DNA of 64,000 nt from Spirosoma profusum (GCF_014699005.1 NZ_JACWZY010000007.1:186001-250000); one strand, 5' to 3'; positions 48,375-57,604 are shown, counted from the stretch's first letter. Notes: generated by a model from the sequence alone, not told the origin. Numbers and translations are program-made.

Positions 48375-50759
48375 TCAATTCACCTCAATTTCATCAACCG
48401 CCAATTGCGCTGTTCTGCCGGGATTCCGTAGTCCCGCCGGTACGCGCCCGACTGAGTGGGCAATGATACGTACGTAGCGTGCGGTGGTCTGTTCAAAAGA
48501 AAATGGAATTCGGACAATGCCCCGTTTGCCTCCTTCAGCGGCATTGGTTTTGGTAGTCAGCACTGGTCGATACGTTTTTCCATCTTCCGATACGGAAACG
48601 TCGACCTGTTTGGGCAGGCAGATGTTCCGAGCCGTGTACTTCAGAAAACCAACCCGTACGGTTTCGACAGACTGTGGCTGCCCCAGGTCGATAACAGCAT
48701 TTAGGTCGTTCGAAAACGCGACAATGCCCGCTACTTCGTAACCGCCCATGCCGCAGGTCGTGCCGTCGGTAAGGCTGTAGTTTCGGTCGGGACGTCCGGC
48801 AGTCGGGGCATTTAATAGCGTGTAGGGTTTGCCGGTGGCTTTCGAGACGATAAATTCTTTCTGCACCTTGGCCGGTTGGCTCAGCGGTTGTCCTTCCTGA
48901 AACGAGGCCACACGTAGCGTTGTCGATTTCTGGAGCAGAATCGGTTTCTCGTACCGTGGCGATTCACCCGTTGGAATGCTACCATCGAGACTATAGCGAA
49001 TATCAGTTATAAATTTTCCGGCCGATAATGACACCTCTACGTTACCTTCTGCCGTGGGTTTTCCGGCCAGTGCTACGTCGTAGAGGGTTCGGGAATAGTT
49101 CGTATTGAGATTAGTTAATCGGTTAAAATGGACAGCGAGTCGGCGGGTGAAATCATCGTAATTTTTCTGCGCTAACGGCGTCCAGGCGACTTCGGCCAGG
49201 GCAGCAGCGCGCGGCCAGAGCATATACTCAAGTTGCGTGTGTGTGCTGATGTATTCTGTCCAGATGTTTCCCTGTACACCCAGAATGTAAGCGGCTTCGG
49301 CAGGCGCTAACTCGGCAGGCGTTGGATTATAGTTGTAGACTTTGTCCAGCGGTAAATAACTGCCGAAGCCGGTTGGTTCCTGAGCGGGATCGCCCTGAAA
49401 ATGATCGAAATAGCAAAACTGACCAGGTGTCATGATTACGTCGTGGTGTTGTCGGGCGGCTTCGATGCCTCCCCGAATACTACGCCAGCTCATGACTGTA
49501 GCATTGGGCGATAAACCACCCTGCAAAATTTCGTCCCAGCCAATGATACGTCGCCCTTTCGACGTAACGAATTTGTCGATACGTTTGACGAAATAGCTTT
49601 GCAGACCATTTTCGTTACGTAGTCGTAGGCGTTTGATAAGTTGCTGGCAAAAGGCGCTTTTTCGCCAGACCACCTTTGGGCACTCGTCGCCCCCGATATG
49701 GATGTACTTCCCTGGAAATAAATCGATTACTTCTGTTAATACGTCTCCCAGAAACGAAAACGTTTTTTCGGTTGGACAGAATACGTCATCGAATACGCCC
49801 CATTTTGTTGAGACTGTGTAAGGGCCGGGTGTACAGCCCAATTCTGGATAAGATGCCAGAGCTGCCAGCGCGTGACCGGGCAGTTCAATTTCCGGCACTA
49901 CGTTAATGTATTTGGTAGCCGCATAACGTACCACTTCCCGAATTTCGTCCTGCGTATAGAAGCCGCTGTAGGGTTTTCCATCAAAAACCTGCGGGTCATG
50001 ATCGTCATAATGTCCGACAATGGTTTCGCGTCGGTGCGCGCCTACCTGCGTCAGTTTGGGATATTTTTTTATCTCGATACGCCATCCCTGATCATCGGTT
50101 AGGTGCCAATGAAACTGATTGAGTTTATGCAAGGCCATCAAATCGAGATACTTTTTGATGTACGTTACCGAAAAAAAATGCCGACTCACATCAAGGTGAA
50201 GCCCTCGATAGCCATAGCGCGGACTGTCCTGTATGCGGCAGGCGGGAATGGGTAGGGCAAGGAGCATGGAACGTAGCGCGGGAGAAGAATTTGGTGGTAA
50301 TGATTCCCTGCGCCGTGCCCCTTGCTCACTGCTCAACACTACCGGCGGCAACAACTGATAAAGCGTCTGGACAGCGTAAAAGAACCCTTTGGAACTGCGC
50401 GCTTCGATCATGGCCAGCCGATCTGTTACGTTGATTCGATAACCCTCTTCGTGGAGTGTAGTGTCGGTTGAGGGCGAAAATTCAATTATGTTGCCGCTGG
50501 AAATCAGCTTATTCGTATTTCGAACTGGTACGTTCAGACCAGTACTCCGGTTAAGTTGCGTGGCGAACGTATCGGCAATGGCCTTCAGTTCGGTTTGGGC
50601 AAACGGTACCATAATGACGGTCGAACGGTCGATAATGAATTCACCCGTGCGGGGATCGAGTTGGGCTGGACGAGGAATAATAGTATAACGGTCGACGGAT
50701 TGGCAGTACGTAGCGGATAGAGTAGTAAAAAAGAAGAGTACTAGCAAAAGGGCACGCAT
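48375..50759 (-). CDS. GH20 beta-N-acetylhexosaminidase with discoidin-like C-terminal domain
   Basis: A 794-residue exported enzyme. It has a signal peptide (1-20), a GH20 N-terminal alpha/beta domain (about 22-165) and the GH20 TIM barrel (about 185-520) with HWHLTDDQGWRIEI, the catalytic Asp-Glu pair in HIGGDECPKVVW and WDEILQGGL. A chitobiase C-terminal beta domain (about 565-640) and an F5/8-type (discoidin) domain to the end (DLGQPQSVETVRVGFL) follow. It removes terminal GlcNAc/GalNAc from glycans or chitin oligomers by substrate-assisted catalysis. Between LLPPVV and CRIQDSPRYGYRG there is a longer linker than usual, encoded by a palindromic element (50255-50327). It appears to be an isolated gene. 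Confidence 0.93.
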   Translation of the reverse strand: MRALLLVLFFFTTLSATYCQSVDRYTIIPRPAQLDPRTGEFIIDRSTVIMVPFAQTELKAIADTFATQLNRSTGLNVPVRNTNKLISSGNIIEFSPSTDTTLHEEGYRINVTDRLAMIEARSSKGFFYAVQTLYQLLPPVVLSSEQGARRRESLPPNSSPALRSMLLALPIPACRIQDSPRYGYRGLHLDVSRHFFSVTYIKKYLDLMALHKLNQFHWHLTDDQGWRIEIKKYPKLTQVGAHRRETIVGHYDDHDPQVFDGKPYSGFYTQDEIREVVRYAATKYINVVPEIELPGHALAALASYPELGCTPGPYTVSTKWGVFDDVFCPTEKTFSFLGDVLTEVIDLFPGKYIHIGGDECPKVVWRKSAFCQQLIKRLRLRNENGLQSYFVKRIDKFVTSKGRRIIGWDEILQGGLSPNATVMSWRSIRGGIEAARQHHDVIMTPGQFCYFDHFQGDPAQEPTGFGSYLPLDKVYNYNPTPAELAPAEAAYILGVQGNIWTEYISTHTQLEYMLWPRAAALAEVAWTPLAQKNYDDFTRRLAVHFNRLTNLNTNYSRTLYDVALAGKPTAEGNVEVSLSAGKFITDIRYSLDGSIPTGESPRYEKPILLQKSTTLRVASFQEGQPLSQPAKVQKEFIVSKATGKPYTLLNAPTAGRPDRNYSLTDGTTCGMGGYEVAGIVAFSNDLNAVIDLGQPQSVETVRVGFLKYTARNICLPKQVDVSVSEDGKTYRPVLTTKTNAAEGGKRGIVRIPFSFEQTTARYVRIIAHSVGRVPAGLRNPGRTAQLAVDEIEVN
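50255..50327. repeat. Palindromic element inserted in frame within the GH20 gene
   Basis: Arms GGGCAAGGAGCATGG (50255-50269) and CCGTGCCCCTTGCTC (50313-50327) match at 12 of 15 complementary positions. The element encodes part of the low-complexity segment SEQGARRRESLPPNSS in the N-terminal/catalytic linker and keeps the reading frame. Confidence 0.55.
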
Positions 50760-50977
50760 AATTCACTGGGGAATTTATTGTCATTAACGGCCAGGAAGGG
50801 GCAAGAGTTATCAGGAATAGTACGTAATGAACGACCAATCTTGGCAAAACCTGACCATACCTGACTGTAAATGAAAACGTTTACGCTCATCCACAAAATC
50901 TACCGCTGATGTAGTTTGACAAATAAAATTCATTTCACTACTGTATATTGCATAGTTCCTTGTAAAACACTAATGCT

Positions 50978-51334
50978 ATGAAACAAATAATCACTATGCT
51001 GCTTCTATCCGCTACGGTGCTGGCTTGTTCGGACGGAGATCTTAAAATTGCTGTTACGGATTCAGATGATACGTATGAGTTTTCCGCCAAATACGATAAA
51101 AAGAAAACCCAGCGTGTGCAGGATTTTATCAATCAAAAAATGGCTCCCGGCAGCAATGTGACGGGTGATCATGTGGATATTACCACTACGCTGGATGATA
51201 ACACGCGGTTCGAACTGGAAGAATATCCGGGAAAAGTGCGGATTAAACTTGATAAAGAAGATAATACCGAAGCGTCCTATCGACGTGTCAAGGCCATGTG
51301 TGAGGGCGTTAAACGTATCGTTGGTGGAAAATGA
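50978..51334 (+). CDS. Small lipoprotein of unknown function
   Basis: A 118-residue protein with signal sequence MKQIITMLLLSATVLAC and a lipobox Cys at position 17. The mature part is acidic and has two strands of similar design, DTYEFSAKYDKKKTQRVQDFINQKM and DDNTRFELEEYPGKVRIKLDKED, followed by a short amphipathic helix. I do not recognise the family. It ends in a strong bidirectional terminator shared with the convergent DUF1223 gene. Confidence 0.7.
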   Translation: MKQIITMLLLSATVLACSDGDLKIAVTDSDDTYEFSAKYDKKKTQRVQDFINQKMAPGSNVTGDHVDITTTLDDNTRFELEEYPGKVRIKLDKEDNTEASYRRVKAMCEGVKRIVGGK

Positions 51335-51336
51335 AT

Positions 51337-51374
51337 AAAACCCCTAAACCCCCTTCAGGGGATTTAGGGGTTTT
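51337..51374. terminator. Bidirectional terminator
   Basis: AAAACCCCTAAA and TTTAGGGGTTTT pair, extended by CCCC/GGGG around a TTCA loop. It separates the convergent lipoprotein and DUF1223 genes and has A/T tracts on both sides. Confidence 0.88.
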
Positions 51375-51383
51375 GACGCCCAC

Positions 51384-52121
51384 TCACAACATTTTCGCAC
51401 CTACAACCTGTCCAGTATCCATCCGCTGTACGTAGACAAGAACGGCACTTTGCTCAGGAGATAAGTCAGGTGGAGCAACCAGTGTTACGTTGCCCGTTAC
51501 GCTGGTTACGTCGAGAGTTTTGAACTGCCTGACAATGTTGGTGTTGACCAGTGTTTTGCCACCGTTTTCTCCATTTCGTACAGCCGTCCGGGCTTCCTTC
51601 TGCACTAATGCTACGTTGACGCGATATGGCCCCGCAGCAGACAACGTATACCGAACGGACACCTGATTATCTTTTCGGCTAAGGTTTCCAACGACGCCGA
51701 TAAACGCTGATGGCGGTTGCTGTTGGATGGTTTTAATGGCTTGTTCAATACGTCCCCGCTGACCGCCTACGATGTTCTGCTGCCCGTTTACAACGAGTTG
51801 GGGAGTATAGGTTTGTGTTTTTAGAGTGCGATCATACTGCCGTTGTCGGGCGGTGTAGTCTTTTGAGCTAAACGGGTCTTGCCAACCCAGTCGATTCCAG
51901 TAATCGACGTGGAACGAAAGGCCATAAACCGCTTTTCCTGTTCGTGCGGCCTCCTGAGTGATGTCTTGCAGCGCTTTATCGGCAGCCGGACAACTGGAGC
52001 AACCCTGTGAAGTGAACAACTCCAGAACGACCACCGGCTGAGCGGTTGGCTTTACCGGCTTAGCAAGCGTAACGTAAGTCAGTAATCCGAGCAGAGTCAG
52101 AAGGTTGAATTTGATGTACAT
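51384..52121 (-). CDS. Exported DUF1223 (thioredoxin-like) protein
   Basis: A 245-residue protein with a signal peptide (about 1-20). The DUF1223 domain starts with VVVLELFTSQGCSSCPAADKAL, whose Cys-Ser-Ser-Cys motif sits where thioredoxin-fold proteins have their redox pair. It continues with GLSFHVDYWNRLGWQDPF, the conserved family signature, and TYTPQLVVNGQQNIVGG, a cis-Pro loop. The C-terminal third is an immunoglobulin-like domain. The activity is unproven; a periplasmic thiol-redox role is plausible. It follows the molybdopterin oxidoreductase gene by 15 bases, so the two probably work together. Confidence 0.88.
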   Translation of the reverse strand: MYIKFNLLTLLGLLTYVTLAKPVKPTAQPVVVLELFTSQGCSSCPAADKALQDITQEAARTGKAVYGLSFHVDYWNRLGWQDPFSSKDYTARQRQYDRTLKTQTYTPQLVVNGQQNIVGGQRGRIEQAIKTIQQQPPSAFIGVVGNLSRKDNQVSVRYTLSAAGPYRVNVALVQKEARTAVRNGENGGKTLVNTNIVRQFKTLDVTSVTGNVTLVAPPDLSPEQSAVLVYVQRMDTGQVVGAKML

Positions 52122-52136
52122 AATTGATTGTCTGAT

Positions 52137-52952
52137 TTATAAACCAACGTAGTAATCGTAGCCACGTTCGGCCCAGAAGTCGCGGGGACGCGTATCGGCG
52201 AAGAACATCCGACCGATACGTTTCAGATTTTTAACGCCGTATTTGACCGGAATAATCAACCGCAAAGGCGCTCCGTGTGGGGCTGTAATCGGCTGGCCAT
52301 TCAGTTCGTAAGCCAGTAAGGTTTGTGGGTGTAAGGCGCTTTCTATATCAATACCAACGTAGTACTCTTTATCGGGCGTTTCAAGACCGACGTATTTGAA
52401 AAGATCATTGGTATTGTCTGGGTTAGGCACGTTGCCACTGTGCGTACCAAGTTTGTATTTTTCCATGAAATCCGATAGCCGTGCTCCCGCCCAGTGCTGC
52501 ACCTGACTCCAGCCTTCGATGCACTTGAATTCATAGACAATTTCGTGTTTAGGCAGTGCTTTTACATCGTCAACTGTAAGTAGGAGAGGGGTAGCATTTG
52601 CCCGGTCGATTTGCAGTTTCCAGCCTTCAGGGATGGGCGATTTTATACCATCATAACCATTGATACGTGCCTGTTTCGCGGCTGCCTCCACCGGAAATGT
52701 GGGTATCAGATGCGTATCACTGAAATACGTTCGGGCAATAGCTTCGTTTACGTTTAATACGTTACGTAGCGGTCGTTTTATGCCCTGCGCACCCACACTG
52801 TTTTTAACCCATTCATACACCCCAAACGGTACAGCAGACGCCAGTGCAAACCAGCCAAATGCCTTGATCATTCGCCGACGAGCGATCGATTCCGGGATAT
52901 TATCTTCCGGTAATTGGGGTTCGGCGGATTTAGGTTTTGCAGACTGACTCAT
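52137..52952 (-). CDS. Molybdopterin-dependent oxidoreductase (sulfite oxidase/MsrP-like)
   Basis: A 271-residue protein with a twin-arginine-like leader, ARRRMIKAFGWFALASAVPFG, then a sulfite-oxidase-fold Moco domain. The Moco-ligand Cys is in VYEFKCIEGWSQVQHW, followed by ARLSDFMEKY, HPQTLLAYELNGQPITAPHGAPLRLI and KYGVKNLKRIGRMFFAD. In the MsrP/YedY group the enzyme repairs methionine sulfoxide or reduces related substrates with electrons from a membrane cytochrome. Here the cytochrome b gene overlaps it by four bases, which supports a two-subunit system. Confidence 0.92.
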   Translation of the reverse strand: MSQSAKPKSAEPQLPEDNIPESIARRRMIKAFGWFALASAVPFGVYEWVKNSVGAQGIKRPLRNVLNVNEAIARTYFSDTHLIPTFPVEAAAKQARINGYDGIKSPIPEGWKLQIDRANATPLLLTVDDVKALPKHEIVYEFKCIEGWSQVQHWAGARLSDFMEKYKLGTHSGNVPNPDNTNDLFKYVGLETPDKEYYVGIDIESALHPQTLLAYELNGQPITAPHGAPLRLIIPVKYGVKNLKRIGRMFFADTRPRDFWAERGYDYYVGL

Positions 52953-53719
52953 GATAAGGCGGGTTTAATTGGTGGCGCAACTGGCTCGACTGGCGAATCG
53001 ATTGGTTTCGTTGGCGTATCAGGTTGATCATCAACAGGTTTGTTCATGAGTGGGCGGTCAGGGTCGTTCGGCTTTACGATTTCAAATCCGGTGACCATCG
53101 ACTGAAAATTGCTCCAACCGGCGCGGATTACCTGCACAATATGTATAACGAAAAAAACAACGTAACCGAGCGTTAAAATGAAGTGTTCCAGTCGGGCTGC
53201 CTCATACCCACCAAGAAGACTCGTAAGCCAAGAAAATTGGGTTGGTTTATAGATGGCATAGCCCGTAAATACTGACCCGACGCCCATGATCATAATGGAA
53301 AAGTAAGTAATTTTTTGCGCACCGTTGTACTTGATAAACGGAGGTTGTGTTTTACGCAGACCCAGATCGTAAAGCGTTACCTGAATGGCCTCCCTGAATG
53401 AATTCCGGTCGGGTACCAGATGACGCCATTCGCCAGAAATGAAGGTATATCCAACGTAGAGAACACCGTTCAGGATGAAGAGCCACTGGAACACAAAATG
53501 CCAGGCCATACCTTCGGCCAGCCGACGTTGTACACCTAAAAATTTATAGAATCCGTCAGGAAAAAATGAAATCAACGTATAGTCGCCAATTTGGATTTTA
53601 TAGGGATCATAAGCCCAGTAGATTAACAATCCGCTCCAGATCATAACGAACAGAACCGGGAAGTTTATCCAGTGAAACCACCGAATGGCCAGGGGATGTT
53701 TATGAACGATACGTTTCAT
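52949..53719 (-). CDS. Membrane cytochrome b subunit
   Basis: A 256-residue cytochrome b561-type protein with four to five membrane helices. Haem-ligand candidates are the His residues in LAIRWFHWINFPVLFVMIWSG, RLAEGMAWHFVFQWLFI and LEHFILTLGYVVFFVIHIVQV. A Pro/Asp-rich cytoplasmic tail (about 215-256) is unusual. It overlaps the oxidoreductase gene by four bases and should donate electrons from quinol to it. First gene of a three-gene operon ending with DUF1223. Confidence 0.9.
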   Translation of the reverse strand: MKRIVHKHPLAIRWFHWINFPVLFVMIWSGLLIYWAYDPYKIQIGDYTLISFFPDGFYKFLGVQRRLAEGMAWHFVFQWLFILNGVLYVGYTFISGEWRHLVPDRNSFREAIQVTLYDLGLRKTQPPFIKYNGAQKITYFSIMIMGVGSVFTGYAIYKPTQFSWLTSLLGGYEAARLEHFILTLGYVVFFVIHIVQVIRAGWSNFQSMVTGFEIVKPNDPDRPLMNKPVDDQPDTPTKPIDSPVEPVAPPIKPALS

Positions 53720-53898
53720 GCAAAAGGAGGGTAAGTAATAATGTATATACTAAATAAGCACGGCAACTGGATTGGATAACCTTATTGAGTTTTTAGAATC
53801 GGAATACTTCATGAGCATCATAACAGCAGTAAGATATAGCTAAGTGCTGATTATCAATTTGTTCATGTATTTTAGCGCAATTGACCTCAACAGGCGAT

Positions 53899-53983
53899 AT
53901 GGCTTTTCTGCGAATAATATTTTTCCTTTGGAATAGCCTTCGCTATAGGACAACCGGTTGCGCACCCGCAGGCTGAAAAACTG
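53899..53983 (+). other. Frameshifted signal-peptide region of the 7TM-DISM/LytTR gene
   Basis: An ATG at 53899 opens a frame beginning MAFLRIIFFLW and closes at a TGA. The main gene frame covers the following stretch as FSFGIAFAIGQPVAHPQAEKLVELG. Deleting one T from the T5 run at 53920-53924 joins both into a normal signal peptide (MAFLRIIFSFGIAFAIGQPV). The run is a homopolymer, so this is either a sequencing error, a mutation or a slippage switch. Confidence 0.65.
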
Positions 53984-55555
53984 GTGGAGTTAGGCCCGAA
54001 AGCGTTTATTCTGGAAGACCCGACACTTCAACTGACCTTTGCACAGGTCGCTTCGAAGCCCGATTCGGCTTTCCGGCTTAGTCAGCAACAGAAACTTAAT
54101 TTTGGCCATACCACCTCGCGAATATGGCTAAAATTCCATGTTGAAAATACGTTGATCGATCCGCTTTTCCTACTCTTCATGACGCAGGATGCTGACGTTG
54201 TGGATCAATACGTTATCAACGAAAATGGAGCGATAACCGAACATCATTCAGGTGTGCTACGTCCGTTCGAAAGTCGTTATTTTTTGACCAACACGGTGGT
54301 TTTACCGCTTGGACAGCGTCCTCGAACGGTGTTTCTGGCCCTTCGCGACGACAATATTCTTCATTTTTCAGTACTGCTGGCCCCCATTCGGCCAATTGTG
54401 AGCCATCTCCAGAAAGAAACGCTCTTTAACGGGGCCGTTATGGGACTGATGCTGGTGATGGTCATTATCAATCTGTTCGTGTATGGTCTCGTTCGCGACC
54501 GGGTATACCTGCTTTACGCCGTTTACGTAACGCTCTCGTGCATGACCTTTATGTCGTATGAAGGGCTACTGTACGATTTGTTATGGCGGTCGATTCCGGC
54601 ACTGAATAATGGACGGTTGTATCTGCTGATCACCGCTATAACGTTTGCAGCGGCTATCTGGTTTTCAATGAATTTCCTGCGTACCCGCGAATTCCTGCCC
54701 GGATTTTACCGCTATTTCATGGGGTTACTGAGTCTGGTTGGGCTCATGACGCTGCTACGTCTCCTCGACGTGCCCGGCCTGGAACGTATCTTTTATGGGC
54801 TTACGTTGCTGGGGTTTGTGTCGTTATTTGTGCTGGGAATACGAACGTATCGTCAGGGGTATAAACCCGCACGATACTACCTGCTGGCCTGGAGTTTTTA
54901 CATTGCCGGAGCCATGACCAGCGTGCTTGGCCTGCTCGACGTACTGAAATTTACTAATCTTTGGGTAGTGTATGGTTATCAGGTAGGAGCGGCTATGGAA
55001 GCTATTCTGCTGACGCTGGCCCTGGCCGATCGGCTGCAAACGTATCAGGCCGAATATCAGGCCGCTCAGCAACTGGCGCTTCAGCGAGCGAGTGAAAATG
55101 AAGAACTGTTTGCCCGAAATAACGAACTGTTAGCCCAAAAACTAAATGAAGAACATCGGCAGGAGCCCATGCCCGATGACATGCGGAGTCTGTTGCGAAT
55201 CATGAAAGAAGATCGGGAGCGGATTCGTAAGATTGCCATTCCAACACTCGACGGTATGCTGCTTTTTCCGATGAGCGATATCACCCGACTCGAAGCTGCC
55301 GGAAGTTATACCAACATTCATTTATCGAATCAGAAAACGGTGCTGGCTTCACGAGGGCTGGCAGATTTCGAGCACTTATGCGCAGATGGAGAGCCTTTTT
55401 TCCGAACCCATAAGTCGCACATTGTGAACCTGAATCACGTAGTGAAATACCTGCGTGGCGATGGTGGTCAGGTTGTTCTGGATAATGGGCATATCATAGA
55501 CGTTTCCCGGCGTTCGAAGCCTGAACTGATAAAACGGCTTACAGGAGAAGAATAA
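53984..55555 (+). CDS. 7TM-DISM sensor fused to LytTR DNA-binding domain
   Basis: The unbroken frame starts at a GTG at 53984 (523 residues). The true start is probably the ATG at 53899, put out of frame by one extra T. It has a 7TMR-DISMED2 extracellular domain (about 8-140), seven membrane helices (about 145-345), a coiled-coil linker (QLALQRASENEELFARNNEL) and a C-terminal LytTR domain (about 420-520: FPMSDITRLEAAGSYTNIHL, FFRTHKSHIVNLNHV, VSRRSKPELIKRL). It lacks kinase and receiver domains, so it should couple an outside signal directly to DNA at the membrane. A terminator follows. Confidence 0.85.
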   Translation: MELGPKAFILEDPTLQLTFAQVASKPDSAFRLSQQQKLNFGHTTSRIWLKFHVENTLIDPLFLLFMTQDADVVDQYVINENGAITEHHSGVLRPFESRYFLTNTVVLPLGQRPRTVFLALRDDNILHFSVLLAPIRPIVSHLQKETLFNGAVMGLMLVMVIINLFVYGLVRDRVYLLYAVYVTLSCMTFMSYEGLLYDLLWRSIPALNNGRLYLLITAITFAAAIWFSMNFLRTREFLPGFYRYFMGLLSLVGLMTLLRLLDVPGLERIFYGLTLLGFVSLFVLGIRTYRQGYKPARYYLLAWSFYIAGAMTSVLGLLDVLKFTNLWVVYGYQVGAAMEAILLTLALADRLQTYQAEYQAAQQLALQRASENEELFARNNELLAQKLNEEHRQEPMPDDMRSLLRIMKEDRERIRKIAIPTLDGMLLFPMSDITRLEAAGSYTNIHLSNQKTVLASRGLADFEHLCADGEPFFRTHKSHIVNLNHVVKYLRGDGGQVVLDNGHIIDVSRRSKPELIKRLTGEE

Positions 55556-55597
55556 ACGCTACGTTCCTTGTCTGGCCAAACCCGGTTTATTCTGTAG

Positions 55598-55624
55598 AAG
55601 ACTGCGTTTCAGGCAGTCTTTTTT
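55598..55624 (+). terminator. Rho-independent terminator after the LytTR gene
   Basis: AAGACTGC, loop GTTTCAG, GCAGTCTT followed directly by TTTT. It starts 42 bases after the stop. Confidence 0.9.
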
Positions 55625-55826
55625 AGCCTGTCATTGACAAAATCCCTCCGTTACTAAAGTCAATCCCTCCGTTGCTCAAATCTGACTGGTTATTCGGGAA
55701 AGGTAAAAGCAATTTTGATACGTTTTCAGGCGCTACGCGATCAGAATCACGATACGTAGGCCTGGTTTCTATCCACACCAAATACACAAGTAGTCAACCG
55801 ATCAATCAAAACAAAATGTATCCGCT

Positions 55827-56600
55827 ATGAGAGCCATTCTACTGATGAGTTTACTTGGGCTAACATTACTCACGAGCTGCACCAGATCGCTCTACCATGT
55901 ATCATCGGTCCAATCGGAACAGGTCAAGCTGATGGATAAGGATTTTACTTCCGACAATGAGCATTTGAACGTAGTATACGACCTGTGGGAAGAAGGCGGA
56001 AGGATGCGATTCCTGCTGTTAAACAAAACCGACAAGCCAATATATATTGACTGGTCGAAAAGCTTTGTGATTCGGAACGATACCAAAATCGTTTACAGCC
56101 CGCTGGCGCTGGTCTCCAAAAAAGCTTATGTAGATACGGTTCGATATACGTATCAAAATGCCCACGTTGAACCCCTCAGAGTAACGGCACGAGGTGTAAA
56201 ACAGATGGTAATTCCAGCTAAAACGTTGTATGCCATCGCTGATTTGCCGCTTGGCCAAGCCGTGCAGTACCCGAAAACAGATAAGAAGGTTTTCAATTTT
56301 ACAAAGGAAAATTCACCCCTGCGCCTGACTCACCAAATAGCCTATACGTTCGATCCGACACTGGCGAATGAGCAATCTGTTGAACATTCGTTCTGGTTAA
56401 GCAGCCTTGCTGTCGTTCGGAATGGCGAGCTGATTCGTCAATATGGTTCGCTGGAGAAAGGTCAACCCAACGCATTTTATGTCGTTGAAAAACGCCCTTC
56501 TACTCCGAAAACAATTGTGCTGGCAGTTACTACTATCGCTGCCGGTACTGGTATTATGCTTTTGATTTTGGATAACATGCTCAAGTCCTTAACACTTTAA
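55827..56600 (+). CDS. Lipoprotein of unknown function with C-terminal membrane helix
   Basis: A 257-residue protein with signal sequence MRAILLMSLLGLTLLTSC, giving a lipidated Cys at residue 18. A beta-rich domain follows (LNVVYDLWEEGGRMRFLLLNKTDKPIYIDW, cut as strands; FVIRNDTKIVYSPLAL; GVKQMVIPAKTLYAIADLPL). A hydrophobic helix lies near the end (TIVLAVTTIAAGTGIMLLIL). A lipid anchor plus a C-terminal helix is an odd combination and suggests a loop held at two points. No family recognised. It is not obviously linked to its neighbours. Confidence 0.65.
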   Translation: MRAILLMSLLGLTLLTSCTRSLYHVSSVQSEQVKLMDKDFTSDNEHLNVVYDLWEEGGRMRFLLLNKTDKPIYIDWSKSFVIRNDTKIVYSPLALVSKKAYVDTVRYTYQNAHVEPLRVTARGVKQMVIPAKTLYAIADLPLGQAVQYPKTDKKVFNFTKENSPLRLTHQIAYTFDPTLANEQSVEHSFWLSSLAVVRNGELIRQYGSLEKGQPNAFYVVEKRPSTPKTIVLAVTTIAAGTGIMLLILDNMLKSLTL

Positions 56601-56654
56601 CCAGGAAGCCAGACGTAGTGCGGAGAAAATCCTAACTTGCCGAAAAACGCAAGT

Positions 56655-57506
56655 ATGTCTCTTCAAACCCTCGATACAGGCTTTTTTAAATTAGATGGCG
56701 GGGCTATGTTCGGCGTAGTGCCGAAACCACTCTGGCAACGATTAAATCCTGCTGATGAGCAGAATCGGTGTACCTGGGCCATGCGCTGCCTACTCTATGA
56801 AGCCGGCAATCGGTTGCTGGTGGTCGATACGGGTATCGGCGATAAGCAGGACGCTAAATTTTTCGGTCATTACGATCTTCACCGTGGCGACGGACCGGGC
56901 GATGCTACGTTGCTCGGTTCCATTCGGGAAGCCGGTTATTCAGAAAAGGACGTAACGGACGTATTGCTCACGCACCTGCACTTCGACCATGTGGGTGGCG
57001 CCGTTAAACGTAGCAATGAAGCGCTATTACCTGTTTTTGCCAACGCTACGTACTGGGTTCACCCGGCGCACTGGCAATGGGCAGTCAACCCGAATCCGCG
57101 CGAAAAAGCGTCGTTTCTCCGCGAAAATATTCTGCCATTGCAGGAAAGCGGTCAACTTACTTTTCTAACTGAAAAGCCGTTTCCTTTCGCGGATATCGAA
57201 CTGCTTTACGTTGATGGGCATACTGAGAAAATGGCCCTCCCGATTTTTCATATCAATGGACGTACCGTTGCCTACATGGCTGACCTGATTCCATCGTCGG
57301 GACATATTCCGTTGCCTTATATTATGAGTTATGATATGCGCCCGCTGCTGACGATGGAGGAGAAAACGCAGGTGCTGCAAAAAGCCGCTGCCGAAAACTG
57401 GATTCTGGTTTTTGAACACGATCCCGTAGTTGAAGCTGCTACTGTTGAGATGACTGAACGAGGTGCTCGGTTGAAGGAGACGGGGAAATTAAAGGAATTG
57501 CTGTAG
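56655..57506 (+). CDS. MBL-fold metallo-hydrolase
   Basis: A 283-residue cytosolic protein started at the ATG at 56655 (MSLQTLDTGFFKLDGGAMFG); an upstream TTG is possible but less likely. The metal-binding motif is LLTHLHFDHVGGAV (His-x-His-x-Asp-His), with further ligands expected in HPAHW, YMADLIPS and FEHDP. Similar to the AHL-lactonase/phosphodiesterase side of the superfamily, but the substrate cannot be fixed. It is followed by a patatin gene about 100 bases away. Confidence 0.9.
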   Translation: MSLQTLDTGFFKLDGGAMFGVVPKPLWQRLNPADEQNRCTWAMRCLLYEAGNRLLVVDTGIGDKQDAKFFGHYDLHRGDGPGDATLLGSIREAGYSEKDVTDVLLTHLHFDHVGGAVKRSNEALLPVFANATYWVHPAHWQWAVNPNPREKASFLRENILPLQESGQLTFLTEKPFPFADIELLYVDGHTEKMALPIFHINGRTVAYMADLIPSSGHIPLPYIMSYDMRPLLTMEEKTQVLQKAAAENWILVFEHDPVVEAATVEMTERGARLKETGKLKELL

Positions 57507-57604
57507 ATCAATAAGCCGAAATTGTCTGGCCCAAGCTGGAGCTGAGCCCAGATACAAACCAACCATTGATACGTAACGTTATCAGATCAAAGATAGCTGC
57601 GTTT

